DNA of 64,000 nt, taken from contig OY992832.1 in the NCBI GenBank assembly GCA_963921425.1, positions 25,695,489-25,759,488 of the forward strand. The letters are read 5' to 3'. Position numbers and translations under genes: made by a program. The notes below the pieces were generated by a model. The model searched no databases. It saw nothing but the letters and a program-made list of their open reading frames with translations, and was not told the origin of the DNA. Shown here piece by piece: positions 11,621-24,992 of the stretch. The stretch comes from Dryas octopetala. Lineage: Eukaryota; Streptophyta; Magnoliopsida; Rosales; Rosaceae. The first letter of the stretch is position 1. Every line of letters starts with the position of its first letter.

Positions 11621-13303
11621 TATCATTCATGTATAATTACACAAAGGAATGTATAGAAATTATCAAACATTTAAAATGATTATATAGAAAGCATACATAT
11701 ATGACATGATGCATTTTGATGTAAAGCATATATAGCTGATCAAATATATATTTATGTATTTTGATTTTCATGTCATAGCTCTGATTCTATTTGAAGTTTT
11801 TCATTAGAAAGTCCAAAATTTTGTAGCAAAATAAATCAAAAATTGAATCAATACATTATCAATTATAATAACAATATAAAATAATATAAGGACATGCCCT
11901 AGTTTAATTTGTTACATAATCTAACCATAACGACATATATATTACACCACACATCTTTTACTTCACCATATCGATTGCCACAACGAATGGTTTTTAGATC
12001 AAAGTTCACAAAGTCCCTAAATGCATAGGACCTCTAAGAGTACCCACACAGATAAGCGCGCACATGAAAGAAGATAAGATTGAGATTCAAGGATGTGCTA
12101 GCACAAGAATCTCAACGTGGTCAACCTTGTTGTTGAGAGAATATGACAAAGTTTTGTTGTAGTTTCTCAAATAGCCCTACAATTCTAATTGGCCCTACTC
12201 CCTTTAGTGGCTAGCCTTCATTGGGCTTGGTGGAGTCCTTTACTTATTTATAATTAATTGATTTTATCCCAAATGCTTATTGCATCAAATGTTTATCAAA
12301 AGTTCATCTTCAATACATCTCAGCATTTTCAAATTTGTTTCAAGTTCACTTATAATTTGGGACAAATAAAAATCTTTAATGTTCTTCTTATACCAACAGT
12401 TTGTTTTAATCCCATAAGATTCTATTGATGAGTTTTGTTACTCGAGGAAGGATAATCTTCAATCAAAATTGAATAAATTCGTCTCACTATGTTTGGACGC
12501 CAATTGGTTCACAATATACCAAAATTGTGATGAATAATTAATCTTTTTAATGTTGATGAAACTGCCATCTTCCTCTATCAAATCTCATCTTTCTATTGCT
12601 TTCTTGAATGTGGGATACGTACAGTACAATGTCAATTGTCCTTAAACCTTCATATGGTCTTGGCCTTTCTAAAATGATTGAGAAGGTTGCGAATTAAGAT
12701 GAAAATTGTTTAAACTCTCCAATAAAATTAAGTTTGTTCCTCCTTTTAGCCCAAACTCTTTGAGAATGAACCATCTATAATGTTCATAAAATATTGTACT
12801 TATTTATCTTTCATTTGATAAGATATGTCTTATAATCTAGATAAACTAAAATCAAACTTATTGCATATTGAAAAGATTTATTTTGTAATTGCTTCATTGA
12901 TGGGCATATTTGATTTATGGTAATATGAATATCTTCCATAATGCTTCGGTGTACAAACTCATCTTGCATTCACAAATTGTCTTATTTCATCACAAATAGG
13001 ATTGGTTTGCACATCGATCAAGAGTATCTCTATCCATAAGTACTTGACATTTTTTGAGCTACAATATATTTCAGTATTGATATGAGAGTCATACCTTAAA
13101 AGTAACCATGAATTATATGGGATGACCTAACCATTATCAATCATTACATTTTCATGTTAATCTAGTAGAACATGCATACGATTCCCCATCTTCGATAAAT
13201 AGGAATGAACGCCCTTGAATTGTGAAATGAGCAAAGGATTGGGGTAACCTCTTATACGTACATATACAATTTTTCAAGCATGGGAATAGTGAGTTTTGTA
13301 TTC
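11621..13303. other. Non-coding AT-rich, possible copia remains
   Basis: No gene or intact domain. By position it could be the upstream part of the decayed copia element (integrase/gag side) on the minus strand, but no integrase or gag motif could be recognised with confidence. Confidence 0.35.
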
Positions 13304-13308
13304 CACAT

Positions 13309-14971
13309 TGAAAGTTTGTATTAGGTGATTTATTTACCTAATTGACTTGATTAAAATCACAGTCAGTAATTGGACCCCAATTTTTGTTTACGTGATGACT
13401 TAGTGACTAATCAAACAGACTTAAATCTGAAGTCGCAGATTGACACTTGTAAATCAAAATACAACTTTTGTAGCCAACGCAAATCAAACACATTCAAGGA
13501 TTAAGTGATAACCTATGCACTCAAAGGATCTATCAGTGTAGACATCTCAGTGCTATCAACAACTAAAGTGGTGTGTGAGCATATTTTCAAACTTTCATTT
13601 AGCATTCAAAATGTTAAGTTAACATGCTAAACTAGAGTGTGTGATCTTGTGATAGCCTTTTCAGATTAATAATAAGCAACACAATAGAAATAAACAACAA
13701 ACAAGGCACAAGATTGTTCACCCAGAAAAACCACTAACGGTTAAAAAACTGGGGGTCTTTTTCAGTTGACCAAGCAATCCACTATCAAGGGTTTCAATAC
13801 AAGCAATCACATAACAAGCTCAATTACTCTAGTCCGAATACTAAGTGGCAGCTTCTTACTATTGTGCATCCTTGTGCAAACATCTTGAAGTTAGCAATCA
13901 GTCATTCATGTCATTGGCAACTCCTCCTTGAGCTCTTCAACGCACGACACCGGTCGCAACCAAGCAAGTGGATTCCAATGATAATGCTATGAAATGAAAG
14001 TGTGGATTCTTTAAAAATCAGCCCCCTCAAGTTACAAAACTTAGAGAAGTTGATGGAGAATCCAAAATCTAAAATCTATATGAGTGTTTGATGAAAATAA
14101 AGAACACTCAAGACCTACTCAAATTTTAGAAACAAAAGCCCAGATTTTTAGAAAACAATTTTCATAAGAAAAATGATTTTTCCTCACTAGTATATCAAAA
14201 ACACACTCTCTCTAGAAATGCCCAAGACATAAAATCAGAAATGAAAGAGGTGAAGAGAAGTGTGTGTGCCATACCCAATGTTTTATCAAAATCATTCTCA
14301 TCTAATTTAGACACTTGGAGGCTCCTCAATGGTTTGAGCAAGAGGACAAAACTAACAAAAAGTAATATCCAAGAATATTGCCAAGAAGAGATAAGAATGA
14401 TGATATGACTGAGAATTAAGAAATGAGTAAGAGGAAATTTCAGCCAAACAAAATACACAACCACATGTACGTGTGAGATGTGGAGTAGGAGGGATGATAA
14501 ACAGTGTACTGGTGTGCGTGAGTGCGTCAATGCAAGCTGAAAAATAAAACACATGTCTTGTACAGATTGAATCAATGAAAAACCAGTTCATGTGATGTGC
14601 ACATGCTTGTAAGAAAAAAGGAAATGGGCTTTAATTGGAATGGGCTTTAAGAGCCAAGTCACGAAATGGGCTACTGAAATGTCAATAATTATTCAAGTGG
14701 TAAAACTGCATGTGCAATGCACATGTGAATGTGAAGAAAATTGTTCTTATGATCAGTGAATGACTAGTCAAATAGACACAAAACTGTTTTTCGTAAAATG
14801 CATGAAGTGCATTATACTTTAGAGTTTTTTGCATCGCAACTTCATTCTTAATTTCTTCAACACAAGTGATCTTAATCCTTAATTCTAGCCTAGAACTTGT
14901 GAGTGAATAATTAAACATAAATACATTGATTTGGACAAGGAATACCCAATTCTAAATTCTAAAAACTAACA
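13309..14971. mobile_element. Solo LTR, family also at 23,341
   Basis: Ends are TGAAAGTTTGTATTAGG and ...AAAAACTAACA, with the perfect 5-bp direct repeat CACAT on both sides (13,304-13,308 and 14,972-14,976). Length 1,663 bp. It matches the copy at 23,341-24,992 along its whole length, including ACTCAAAGGATC and GAAAAACCACTAACG blocks. No internal coding region, so a solo LTR; the 126-residue minus-strand frame near 14,195-14,575 is not conserved in the other copy. The superfamily is not certain; the reverse strand begins TGTTAG and has features of copia LTRs. Confidence 0.88.
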
Positions 14972-14976
14972 CACAT

Positions 14977-16037
14977 GAACCTGTTAGGAATAAATCCCCT
15001 CGTTGCGAAAATATTAATAATGATGGAGAGAGAAAATAGTAAATAAATAAAAAATTGAAGAATACAAACACAAGAGAGCACTAATATATATGTGGTTTGG
15101 CAAAATCTTGCCTACCATAAAAAATATTTACCTTCGTTATGAGAGAGAAATATAAACTTGTACAAAAATACTGCTCAAAAGTTAATTAATCTCAAACTCG
15201 AACCCTTGTATCCAATTAGATGCCCCTTCTACACCATCTCTTAAATCCTATAAGTATACTCTACCAATCTCTAGTTCTCTCTCGATCAACTCCCCATTTT
15301 ATTCTTGAAACAATGACACACCTAAGTTGATGAGAAATGAGGCATAAGCATCGATCTTACTTATACATATCCTTATAAGGTGGTTAATTTATCTCATAAC
15401 TAAATTTAGTCTACTAACTACTGAAGGGAATGGTGGGTGAACCTAGATACAAACATTTAAGTGTAGAAGCATGATGAATTTTCAATTTTAATTACCTTTT
15501 GCCTTAGCCCTAGGATCCTTAGGTTGAATGAGACATGAAAAAATAGGAAATAGCAATAGGATAAGAAATTACCCTTGAAGACCATCTTAGGTAGAACCCA
15601 AGATTGCACACATTCATGGGGATGCCTTCATTCCATGTCTATCTTCAAGGTTTGGTTCCATCAAGATGATGAACTCTCATCTAAGCTAGAAGCTTAAGAT
15701 CACAAGTGTGATCTCTCTAAAGCTAGTCCACACCAAGTGTGGGAGAAAGAAGGATGGAAAGAAAATAGTGATGTTGGCTACTAGATCAACATCTTTTTTA
15801 GGTATGGCATCAAAGAAGTGGTGATGGAGTTGAGTTCATTAAGACCCATCATTTTCTCTTTAGGTTTCATGGAGAAAGAGAGGATGGAGAAGAAGAAGAG
15901 ATGAAACCCTAGGTTTTTCACTTGTGAGTGAGGTGCGGCACTTAGGGGGATCACCCCTCTTCTTATGTTATCTCATCTAGCCATTGAATGGACTAGATTC
16001 ATCCATCTTAAATGGATGGCTCTCCTTCACCCATCTT
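14977..16037. other. Non-coding, LTR-like remnants
   Basis: No gene. The segment near 15,080-15,130 (GTGGTTTGGCAAAATC, then GCCTACC) resembles the leader of plant copia LTRs. The stretch 15,420-15,990 has no recognisable content; small frames lack support. Confidence 0.4.
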
Positions 16038-16142
16038 AAATGGTCGTGTCAAAATCGTGTTGACCCAATAACAACTCGTTAAGCTGGGTCGTGTCAGTGC
16101 CAACCCGCGAAACCCGTTAAACCTGTTAAGAATAAAGACATT

Positions 16143-17426
16143 CACTACAACAAAAATGTCGATAAATATCAGTCGTGGACTGATATCTATTTGGGTAGCC
16201 ATCTGATATAGCGCGTCGTGATATCTAATGTTCACATTTTAGATATTAGTTTTAAACTGATATGTAAACATTGCTTATATATCATTTTTGATATTATTTC
16301 TGATATCTATAAAATCCGAATATCAATAATTCTGATCAATACATATCGTATTTGAGATAGAATATGATATAAAACCATGATATCAATATCAGGTTTGAGG
16401 TAGAATATGATTTAAAATCTTGGTATCAATATCAGGTATATGATAAAATCTGATATGTAATCTCGATATCAATATCAGGTATGGAACATACTCTGATATC
16501 TAAATATTGTTTATATATCAGGTCTGAGAGAGAATCTGATATCAAAATGACATAACATTTCAGTTTTTAGACCAAAACTGATATTGTTTATTATTTCAAG
16601 TTTTAAAAAAAGATTTGGAATGTATGATATATATTAGTTTTTTTTTTCACCTAAAAAGGATATCAATGAATTAAATATATAATTGTGCCTGTAATTTGAA
16701 ATGGCCTGAAATTTGTTCAAATATAAAATCTTTCATTCCCATATATTTCATATTTTAAGCACCAATAACATTCAAAGTACCCAAAAAGGGATTACAATAT
16801 AATATCCAACAAGTAGTTCTATAGTTAAAGAAATACATAAAGAATTACTAAGGTATGACTGATGGTACTAATTTGAAGATACAAAAGCTGACAACTTCAT
16901 CTAGCTAGTGGAGTAGAATCATTCACATCTTAAAGTTGTGTTGATTGAGACTAAATATACATAAGCTCTTCTCATGAACATTAGACCTGCAAAAGCATAA
17001 TGCAATGGTCTTTAATATTATTGGCTAATATACTGAACAAATGGTCCAAGATTTAAAACAAAATCACAACAATACACACAAGGAAAGAATCTATATCCAA
17101 TGTTGTACATAAAAAATAAAAAAGTTGATAGTGATGAATATATATATATATAAAGGTTTTGACAAGGTTAAAAATATCAAGAGTTGTTTACAACACAACC
17201 AAGAAAAATATGAACTATGATACTCATCTACAACTTTGACATACCCAATTCTTGAAGCTTTAGCAAAGTTACTAAGCCATTTATAAACATTATAAAATCA
17301 TAGACAAGCAAGACCAAATGGAATGGCAGGTACATTTAGAAATGGCTTCATATTCAGTAATAACTAGATAAGAAATAAATGAACAAAAATTATGTTATTT
17401 TTTTTATACAATTTACCATGAAACTC

Positions 17427-17462
<36 letters not shown>

Positions 17463-20175
17463 CAGAATGAGGTGAGGAAACAAGTATTAAAGTACTATAG
17501 TAGGACACCTAAGCAACTCATTTCTTTCTTCATGTTTTCAGTTTAATAGGAAGGTAGTTTATACTGTTATCTTTACTAGTCATACAAAACTCTCACGTAA
17601 TCTTCTCAAAGATTAATTCTTAAACATTTTCTATTACCATCAGAACTTGTGTAAAGGCATAGCACTCATAAAAAAATGACTTAAAACCAATTAAGTCCCA
17701 AATTTCTTGATAAGCTACTTAGATACAGCCCAAAGGCCAAGATTTAACTCAAAACAACTACAAGCAACTGGAAATTAAAAGTATTTATGGTAGTGAGAAG
17801 CTACAATGCCAAATTATTAGTCAAGTAACTCAAAACTCTCATAATACGAAGGAAAGGTAAACAACTTCCACATATAGTTTCTTAAAACCCTTGTGTGCCT
17901 TTGATTAAAATGACCAAAAAACCCTTTTGATGCTTATATAACCTAGAACAGTCTCAAATAGAAATAGAAAATTAAAAAAACAAGTAGAAGTAAATTCTTC
18001 CATCACATAACTTCAGTATCTTAGTATGTCTCAGTAGAGGCAAGCATATAAGTAGAAACGCAAATATGGAATAAGTAATCTTGAAACTAGCACACACTAT
18101 TGGTAAAATATAATTAGGTTACACAATGAACTATAAAAGCATATTTAATAAGGTGTAACATAAAGTCTAAGGGATTGCATAATAGAAAAATAAGAAGCAA
18201 TAGATTTGGGTCAAGAATGTTACTTGCTATTTTTAATTCATGGACAACATTAGGTGTGTCTTCGCACAAAGGCGGTTGGACTCTTAATTCAGTCAGCCTG
18301 ACCTGCAAAACAACAATCAAGACAACCCAACCCATACACCAACAGAAGCTACAAACCAACTTCACAATTCTTGCATAAGAATAAAAACCAAACAAAACAA
18401 AGCCAAATGGCAGAATTTAATAGAACTAATTCTCTCACCTCAAATAAAAATCCAATTCAAATCAGGAAAGAGATCAACAACCAATTCCCATTATCACAAC
18501 CACAACCCAGAAAAGAAATTAATTTTACATCCCATGTGTACACATATAAGTAAGAAAATACTATGACTTACTAGACCACGAACAAGCCATCTTCATAATC
18601 GTTGCAGATTATAATCTGCAAATCAACTCAAAACACATATAGAACACCTAATCAACCAATTATTGAAAGAATATAATCTGCAAATCAACCAATTAGCAAT
18701 GGCTTTATTAATTTCCACCTTCTACTTGCCAATTAAACTTGCCGTTTGATGCACCCCTCGAGACACACACATAAATTGATAAATAATAATGGATATTTGG
18801 AGTGATATATAATAAATGCGAGGAAAAATAATGAATATGCAGATGGACCAAGTAACCATGCAACAGAAGTGTCTAAATTATAATGAAAGACAGAGAAAAA
18901 AGAATTGAGGGAGAATATCCTTGACTTTACATTCCTATTTTATATAAATATGCACTAGGTAGTCAAAATTGATTGGATACCACAATGATTTTCCACTATG
19001 ATTCAAAATGAAATGCAAATCATGCAAAACAAAGTTTGCATGTCTAACAAATGTGAGTATGCTTGACTATACATGTAAACGTCTAACAAATGTGAGTATT
19101 CTTGCGCTATAATTATCACCATATGAATTGCGTATTTCCTCAAACCTGGACAGAGCAATTCTACCAATTTCAACTCAAAAGCATCCAATTAAATCGAAAT
19201 GGGTCAGAAACGAGTCAAAGAAGCTCAACCCGGCCACCACTCACGGCGGAGCCCTTAGTGGTCGTGGATTCCAAATTGGGCTTTTCGATTCTATTAACAA
19301 TTTAGCAAAACGGAGCCAACAAACATGTAGAGAATGAAGAGAAGATTGAAATAGATACCTGACTCAATGGAATTGGCCGTCGGAACTGTTGAAATCACGT
19401 CGAAGCCGCCGCTGGCTTCTTGGCATCGATTCGCCTTGTACAGTGGTCCGATGAACAATCGGAGGCCACCAACATGTTCAGAACGACGACAGCTTCAAAA
19501 CCCACAAGGCCTGGCATCTCAACTTCACCGGGATCGATGGATTGCCGCAGGAGTGGCCATCGGCCCTGTGGCTTCGATTCGCCATGATCAGCGGTTGTTT
19601 GGGACGGAGAGAGACACGAGGAGAGAGAGTAGACGAAGACGATCGAGCCTTTTGGTGGTAATCCTGTCGTCGTTGGCCTTCGGACGACGACGACGACGAA
19701 TTTTCTGAGGAAGACGGTCGGCGCAAGAGAGAGAGAGAGAAAGAGAGATATGCGGGTGAGAGGAGAGAGAACATAAAAAAAGATTTGGGTTGTTTAAATT
19801 AACTCTAGGATGCGGAAATACAAAAATTAGGTCAATTGATCTTAAGATATCAGTTGACATGTTACAGTGATATGATAAAAATATACAAGAAAAAGTAAAA
19901 AAATTTTATATCAGGTGTTTGGGTGGATGGGGAAAACAATTAGAGAGGAAAAAAAAAATGTAAACTTAACATATCAGTTGACAGTTTTAACTGACGTCTT
20001 TATAAATTCTTAGAAAAAAGAAAAATATTATATATCAGTTGATAAAAACCATGTGATTTCTAATAGAGTTTAGAAATCAGCTAAAAAATTATCTGATATT
20101 ATAATTTTTACAATATCAGTTAACTTTAAATCTGATATAAAATTGGTGATATCTATTGACAATTTTGTTGTAGTG
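16143..20175. mobile_element. Non-autonomous CACTA (En/Spm) transposon
   Basis: The left end is CACTACAACAAAAATGTC and the right end, reversed, CACTACAACAAAATTGTC; the terminal inverted repeat continues for about 28 bp with three mismatches. A 3-bp target-site duplication ATT flanks it (16,140-16,142 and 20,176-20,178). Both subterminal regions (16,160-16,570 and 19,845-20,160) are packed with direct and inverted copies of CTGATATC/GATATCAG-like motifs, as expected for binding sites of the TnpA-type protein. The interior (about 3 kb) lacks a transposase frame. The GC-richer block 19,190-19,780 has a few short frames and may be captured host sequence, but matches nothing I can name. Confidence 0.92.
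17432..17461 (+). repeat. Poly(A) run, 30 bp
   Basis: An uninterrupted run of A inside the CACTA element. Confidence 0.9.
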
Positions 20176-20264
20176 ATTTAAGAAATTGTATACACATATT
20201 TAACAAAAACAGCCATAAACTAGAGTTCCTAACTCACCCGTCCCTACCCCCCAACTCACTCTTT

Positions 20265-20302
<38 letters not shown>

Positions 20303-21129
20303 TCTCTCTCTCTATATCTTTTTTTGCATCAAATCTTTTTCATGCTACACAATTCTATGAAATCTGAGATTTCTTCTTTCCTAGTTAGTTCAAAAAGCAA
20401 CAGCCTTGATCTAATGTAATTTCCACTCCAAGTTTGAGTTTTTTGCCTTGATTTTCTCATCTGGGTTCTCTCATTTTTCTTTGGGGATCCTCTGTTTCAT
20501 TAGGTGGGGGGGAGAGGTGGGGCGGCATCAGCGTTGGTTTGGTGGCTGGGCTGAGTAGGTGGCAACTAGCAAGGCTAGGTGCTGGGGCTCAAGAGGGGTG
20601 GGGACTGAAATTGCTAAGAAACGCTATGTGATTATACTGGTGCTGAGGCTGTTTTAGCAACTAAATACTGATTTTCCATTAATGTAGCTTTTTTATTATT
20701 ATTTAAATGATTTCTAACGGGTCAAATGGGTTGGGTTGTATATATATACCCGTTATTTAACGGGCCGTGTTTGGGTTGGAGTTTTTGCCTCCTGTAGGCT
20801 AATGAGTCATGTCAGGTTTAACCCGAACCCACAAAACACCACCTGTTTGCCAGGGCTACTAGTCCAGAATTCCAATGCGGCAGATAAGGGCATATATCTG
20901 CACTTCAGCTTTACTCAAGTTAGCTTCCGCTATTTCAAGATACTATTTCACCAATCGAGTTACAAGTGTCTAACATATTCATACCAATTAGTAATAACAT
21001 TCCAAAGGTTTTTTTTTTGGTCAAAAAAGGTTTGTGTTTTATTCTCCATGGGCTCAGTCTTGGGCTTGGTTGGCTTTCTTTTATGAAGTTTATTTCAGAA
21101 AGAAGAAAAAAAAATATTATAATTGTTCA
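20176..21129. other. Gene-less stretch left of hAT element
   Basis: No gene. It holds the (CT)n run, a G-rich patch (20,500-20,620) and hAT-like repeats at 20,715-20,856. Before the hAT insertion at 21,138 this DNA lay directly upstream of the ankyrin gene, so it may contain part of the original promoter. Confidence 0.4.
20270..20314 (+). repeat. (CT)n microsatellite
   Basis: CT dinucleotide run with a few TTT interruptions, between the CACTA element and the hAT element. Confidence 0.85.
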
Positions 21130-21290
21130 GACTTTGGTAGGGGTCGGCAATGGGTCGGGCCAGGCCAGCCCAACCCAAACTTTTCGAGTTCGGGCCAGGC
21201 CGAGATAGGCCCGAACGAGCGGCCCAGAATGAGCCCAAAACCTGTTTAAACACATATATATCTTCAATAAAAAAATTTAGGATTTTGGCT

Positions 21291-21360
21291 ACGTCGTGAT
21301 TTGAATATGAGACCTTACATAACAAGCTTCAACTCTCAACCAACTGAGCTGACTAGTTTA
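21291..21360 (-). other. tRNA-like box A/box B region in hAT arm
   Basis: Read on the minus strand: GTCAGCTCAGTTGGTTGAGA (box A-like) followed about 35 bp later by GGTCTCATATTCAAATC (weak box B-like). It is the arrangement of a tRNA-derived pol III promoter, but no acceptor stem or foldable tRNA body is present, so it is not a tRNA gene. Confidence 0.4.
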
Positions 21361-21480
21361 TTTGTCAAGTTTGTGAATTATATTTAATAGTTCTTTCGTT
21401 TGTTTACTTCAATAAATTATTAATATGCTTATTAAGTTATTATATAATATTATTATGTTAGTAATAGTGTAAATACCATA

Positions 21481-22288
21481 AATAATAAACTTTTAAAATT
21501 ATATACAACATTACAACTATAATAAAACATAAATGTACATATGTTTCATTATATATTTTATTACATATTTTTATAAACAAACGATAGAATTGTGTTTTCA
21601 ATGATTTGAACTGTTCAAATTTTAGTTCCTCACTCAAAGATAATTCGTGCAAAAAATGAGCTTAATCGGAGATGTAAAAGTGACATAACGGTGGTCGAAT
21701 TAATGAACGATCGTGGTTTTTCTAATGATTTTCGAATCAGTAGATGAATTTTGATTTGGCCGATTTTTTGTAAGGATGATCTTTGCCTATGAACATAGAA
21801 AATGAACAGGTCAGATTGTTGAAATCACGTTGTGGTCTTCATAATTATGGAAACAACAAGGTGTCAATGGGAAAGTTATTAGAATTATACTCTTCAAGTG
21901 TATTTATATGTAGAAGCTCACATATCTATCGTGTTTTCAACGATCCGAACTGTTCAAACTTTAGGTCCCTACTCAAAGAGAATCTTTGTAAAAAATTAGC
22001 TCAATCAGAGATGTAAAAGTGACGTAACGGTGGTCGAATTAATGAATGATCGTGGTTTTTCTAATGATAATCGAACATTCGAACAGGTAGATGAATTCCT
22101 ATTTGGCCGATTTTTTGTAAGGATGATTTTGACTATCAACATATAAAATGAATTGTGCAGATCGTTGAATTAATGAACGATCGTGGTTTAATAACTTTAA
22201 TTATAGTTGTATTATAAAAGTTAATTATAATAACTTTAAAAACTATAGTTGAAAATTTGTAATGTTGTATATAAGTTTAAAGTTTATT
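21481..22288. mobile_element. Small TIR element inside hAT left arm
   Basis: The left edge AATAATAAACTTTTAAAATT and the right edge (reversed) AATAATAAACTTTAAACTTA match for about 35 bp, continuing into TATACAACATTACAA on both sides. The segment is absent from the otherwise matching right arm of the hAT element, where an empty site is visible near 25,155-25,175. It contains two direct repeats of about 235 bp. Superfamily not determined; no coding region. Confidence 0.65.
21592..22190 (+). repeat. Direct repeats of about 235 bp
   Basis: The copy starting at 21,592 recurs at 21,931 (offset 339 bp), both containing GTGGTCGAATTAATGAA and GGCCGATTTTTTGTAAGGAT. A third short piece (GAATTAATGAACGATCGTGG) follows at about 22,166. 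Confidence 0.8.
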
Positions 22289-22469
22289 ATTGGGAAAATG
22301 TTAGCAAAATGACTATAACTATACCCCTATTTTCAGTTAAGGATCCCGTTTTTACTTTGGTTCAATTAAGGACTATTATTTTTCAAGTGTTTCAATCAAG
22401 GATATTCCGTCAACTCCGTCAAAAATTCTGTTAAAATTGATCACGTGACTCGCACGTGACCAATTCATA

Positions 22470-22709
22470 AGGATGAAAAAGTAATTTCTCCTAAAAAAAT
22501 ATTAAAAATAAAACTAATGAATTAAAAAAAAATAAAAAATCAACCGCCACTCCGTGCAACATGTCGACCCGGCCCTCCCCCTTCCCCTACCTAGCCCCGC
22601 CCCTCCCCTCCCGCTCAGCACCTAGCCCGACCCTCCTTCTTCCCCCTCTCAGCCCTGCCCCTGCCCCACCACCTAGCTTGGCCCTGTCCAGATTGAAGAA
22701 AAGGAAAGC

Positions 22710-22758
<49 letters not shown>

Positions 22759-22853
22759 TAAAAGATAGAGGCGTCATAGGGATGGGGCGGGGTCGGGGCA
22801 GGTGCGACGAGGCCAGGGCTAGGTAAGGGCGTGACAAGGATGGGTTGAGAAAG

Positions 22854-22932
<79 letters not shown>

Positions 22933-23335
22933 GAGAGGGTCGGGCTTGGTGGTGGTGGTGGGAGGGGCGAGGCTGGGTGGGGGAAAGGGGAGGGCCGATC
23001 CAGCATGGTGCAAGGGTTGGGTGCGAGAAAGAGAGGAGAGGCAGAGAGAGATCGATGAGAGAGAAATAGAGGAAATGCAGAGAGAGATGAGAGAGAAAGA
23101 GAGGCAGAGAGAGAAAGTGAGTTTGAGAGAGGAAATGGGCGGGGCTGGGCTGATGGGGAAGAAGGATGGCCAGTGGAAGGGGAGTCGTCGGTGGAAGGGG
23201 AGTCGACGGTGGTGGCTGGAGAGTGAAGGTGGGTCGGTGGTGGCAGGGGTGAGGTTGGTGTGGCTGGGTTTCAATTCTCAGCTTTTTTTTATTTTAATAT
23301 TTTATAATTATTTTTTAAATGCACAAAAAATACAT
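22470..23335. other. GC-rich, GA-repeat core of the hAT element
   Basis: Contains (GA)n runs at 22,719-22,755 and 22,855-22,931 and GGGGCGGGG-like patches. Open frames of up to 151 residues here on both strands are low-complexity (Ser/Leu/Pro or Arg/Glu) products of the dinucleotide runs and are not regarded as genes. Confidence 0.7.
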
Positions 23336-23340
23336 AAATG

Positions 23341-24992
23341 TGAAAGTTTAATTTAGGTGATCTATTCACTCAATTAACTTGATTAAATTCACTTTCAGTG
23401 ATCGGACCCCAATTTTTATTTTATATGATCATTCAGGAACTAGTCAAACAGACACAACTCTGACGATGCAGTAACTAAAATCTGAAACTCCAGATTTACT
23501 TGTAAAATCAAACCAACTTCAGTAAATACCACAAGTCAGAACACACCAAGGAATTAAGTGACACCCTATGCACTCAAAGGATCCATCAATGTAGGCATCC
23601 CAGTGCTATCAACAACTAAAGTGGTGTGTGGACAGATTTAACAAACTTTCATTTAGCATTCATGGTCTAAGTTAACATGCTAAAGTGAAGTGTGTGATCT
23701 TGTGAAGTTATTTTCGAATTAATAATCAGCAACACATAGGAAACAAATCACAAATAAGCCACACAATTGTTCACCCAGAAAACCACTAACGATTAAAAAC
23801 TGGGGGTCTTTCCAGCTGACCAAGCAATCCACTAAAGAAGAAGTTCAATACAAAGGGAGCATACAGCACACAAGCTCAATCACTAAGTCCTAGACTAAGT
23901 GGCAGCTTTCTTACCCCTTTGTGCAGCTTCCATAAGCAAGGCAATCGGTCATTCATGAAGAAGGCAGCTCCAACTCCAAGCTCATCAACCCATGACACTA
24001 ATTCACACCAAACCCAGTAGATTCATCAATATATGAACATGATATGCCAATGTTGGATTCTTAAAAAGAAGATCAACCTTCTCAAGCTAGAGGCATGAAA
24101 AGGTTGATACTGAATCCTTCAACTAAAATCTAGAATGAATGTGTTTGAAAAATATATAAAAAGATTTAAACACTCAAGCCCATTCAGAATTTTAGATGAA
24201 ACAAACAAGTTCAGAAAATCATTTTGATTTTGAAAAATTAAATGAACATTTTCTAACTTGATAAAAATGAGCACTCACCCCAAAAATACCCAGGCATAAA
24301 CACACGAAAATACCCACTGAAAATGCTCATAGACACACACCAAAAAGTCTGAACCGAATATCTCTTATACACGTACACACACACACCATTTCCATGTTTG
24401 CCCGAGCCACGTGGAAGCCAATCAATGGCTGTCCACAAGAGACGAATAAGGGGCATATTCCTTTTGTCCTAGAGGGGTATCCTAGTATTACTAAGGATAG
24501 GAATGAGGAGCTGTAAAAACAAATTTTGCTTTATTTGCAAAAATCAGAAATGGAGAAGATGATGAATAGTGCTGATGTGTGTGTAAGTGTGTGGCGTGAA
24601 TGACTAAGATGCAATCAGATCTGATTGATACAGTGGGGGAACCAAGTCATGTGCAATGCACATGTATGTTTAGTAAAAAACAGAGAGTGGGCTTTCAATG
24701 AAATGGGCTTTAAAAGAAAAACCCGAAATGGCCCCACTGCAGTGTCTGTCACTGTATCAACCACTGTATGTGAAAAACATTGTTCTTTATGACTAGTCAA
24801 ATGGACACAAAAATGATATTTTCATGAATTGAATGAAGTGCAGTATACCTTGAGTCTTGTTCATTCTTGACTTCTTCATTACAGCTGAACTTGTCCTTAA
24901 TCTAGCTTAGAGCTTGTGAGTGATTAAATAAAATTAAATACAAAGATTTTGACAAGGAAAATAGCCAATATAACAAATCTTAAAAACTAACA
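23341..24992. mobile_element. Solo LTR nested in hAT element
   Basis: Ends TGAAAGTTTAATTTAGG and ...AAAAACTAACA, flanked by the perfect 5-bp repeat AAATG (23,336-23,340 and 24,993-24,997). Length 1,652 bp; same family as 13,309-14,971. No internal region. Confidence 0.9.

Larger units (their letters stand above)
16038..20856. mobile_element. Possible hAT remnant hosting the CACTA element
   Basis: Both sides of the CACTA insertion carry stretches rich in CGGGT/GTGTC/AACCCG: 16,038-16,130 on the left and 20,715-20,856 on the right, the latter ending in ACCTGTTTGCCAGGGCTA. Such subterminal sequence and a TTGCCAGGG-type end are usual for plant hAT elements. No convincing left terminus or 8-bp target-site duplication was found, so this is tentative. 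Confidence 0.28.

Noticed and set aside
14195-14918. Minus-strand frames of 78-126 residues
   Set aside because: They fall inside a solo LTR and are not kept in its sister copy at 23,341-24,992.
19367-19860. Frames of 90-113 residues in the CACTA element
   Set aside because: Overlapping frames on both strands, Ser/Arg-rich, with no recognisable domain; kept only as possible captured sequence.
22587-23356. Frames of 136-151 residues on both strands in the hAT core
   Set aside because: They are translations of (GA)n/(CT)n runs, overlap each other in several frames, and have no domain or codon structure.
13309-24992. A single full-length retrotransposon between the two matching LTRs
   Set aside because: The LTRs have different flanking duplications, and a CACTA element and hAT boundary lie between; no retrotransposon interior exists there.
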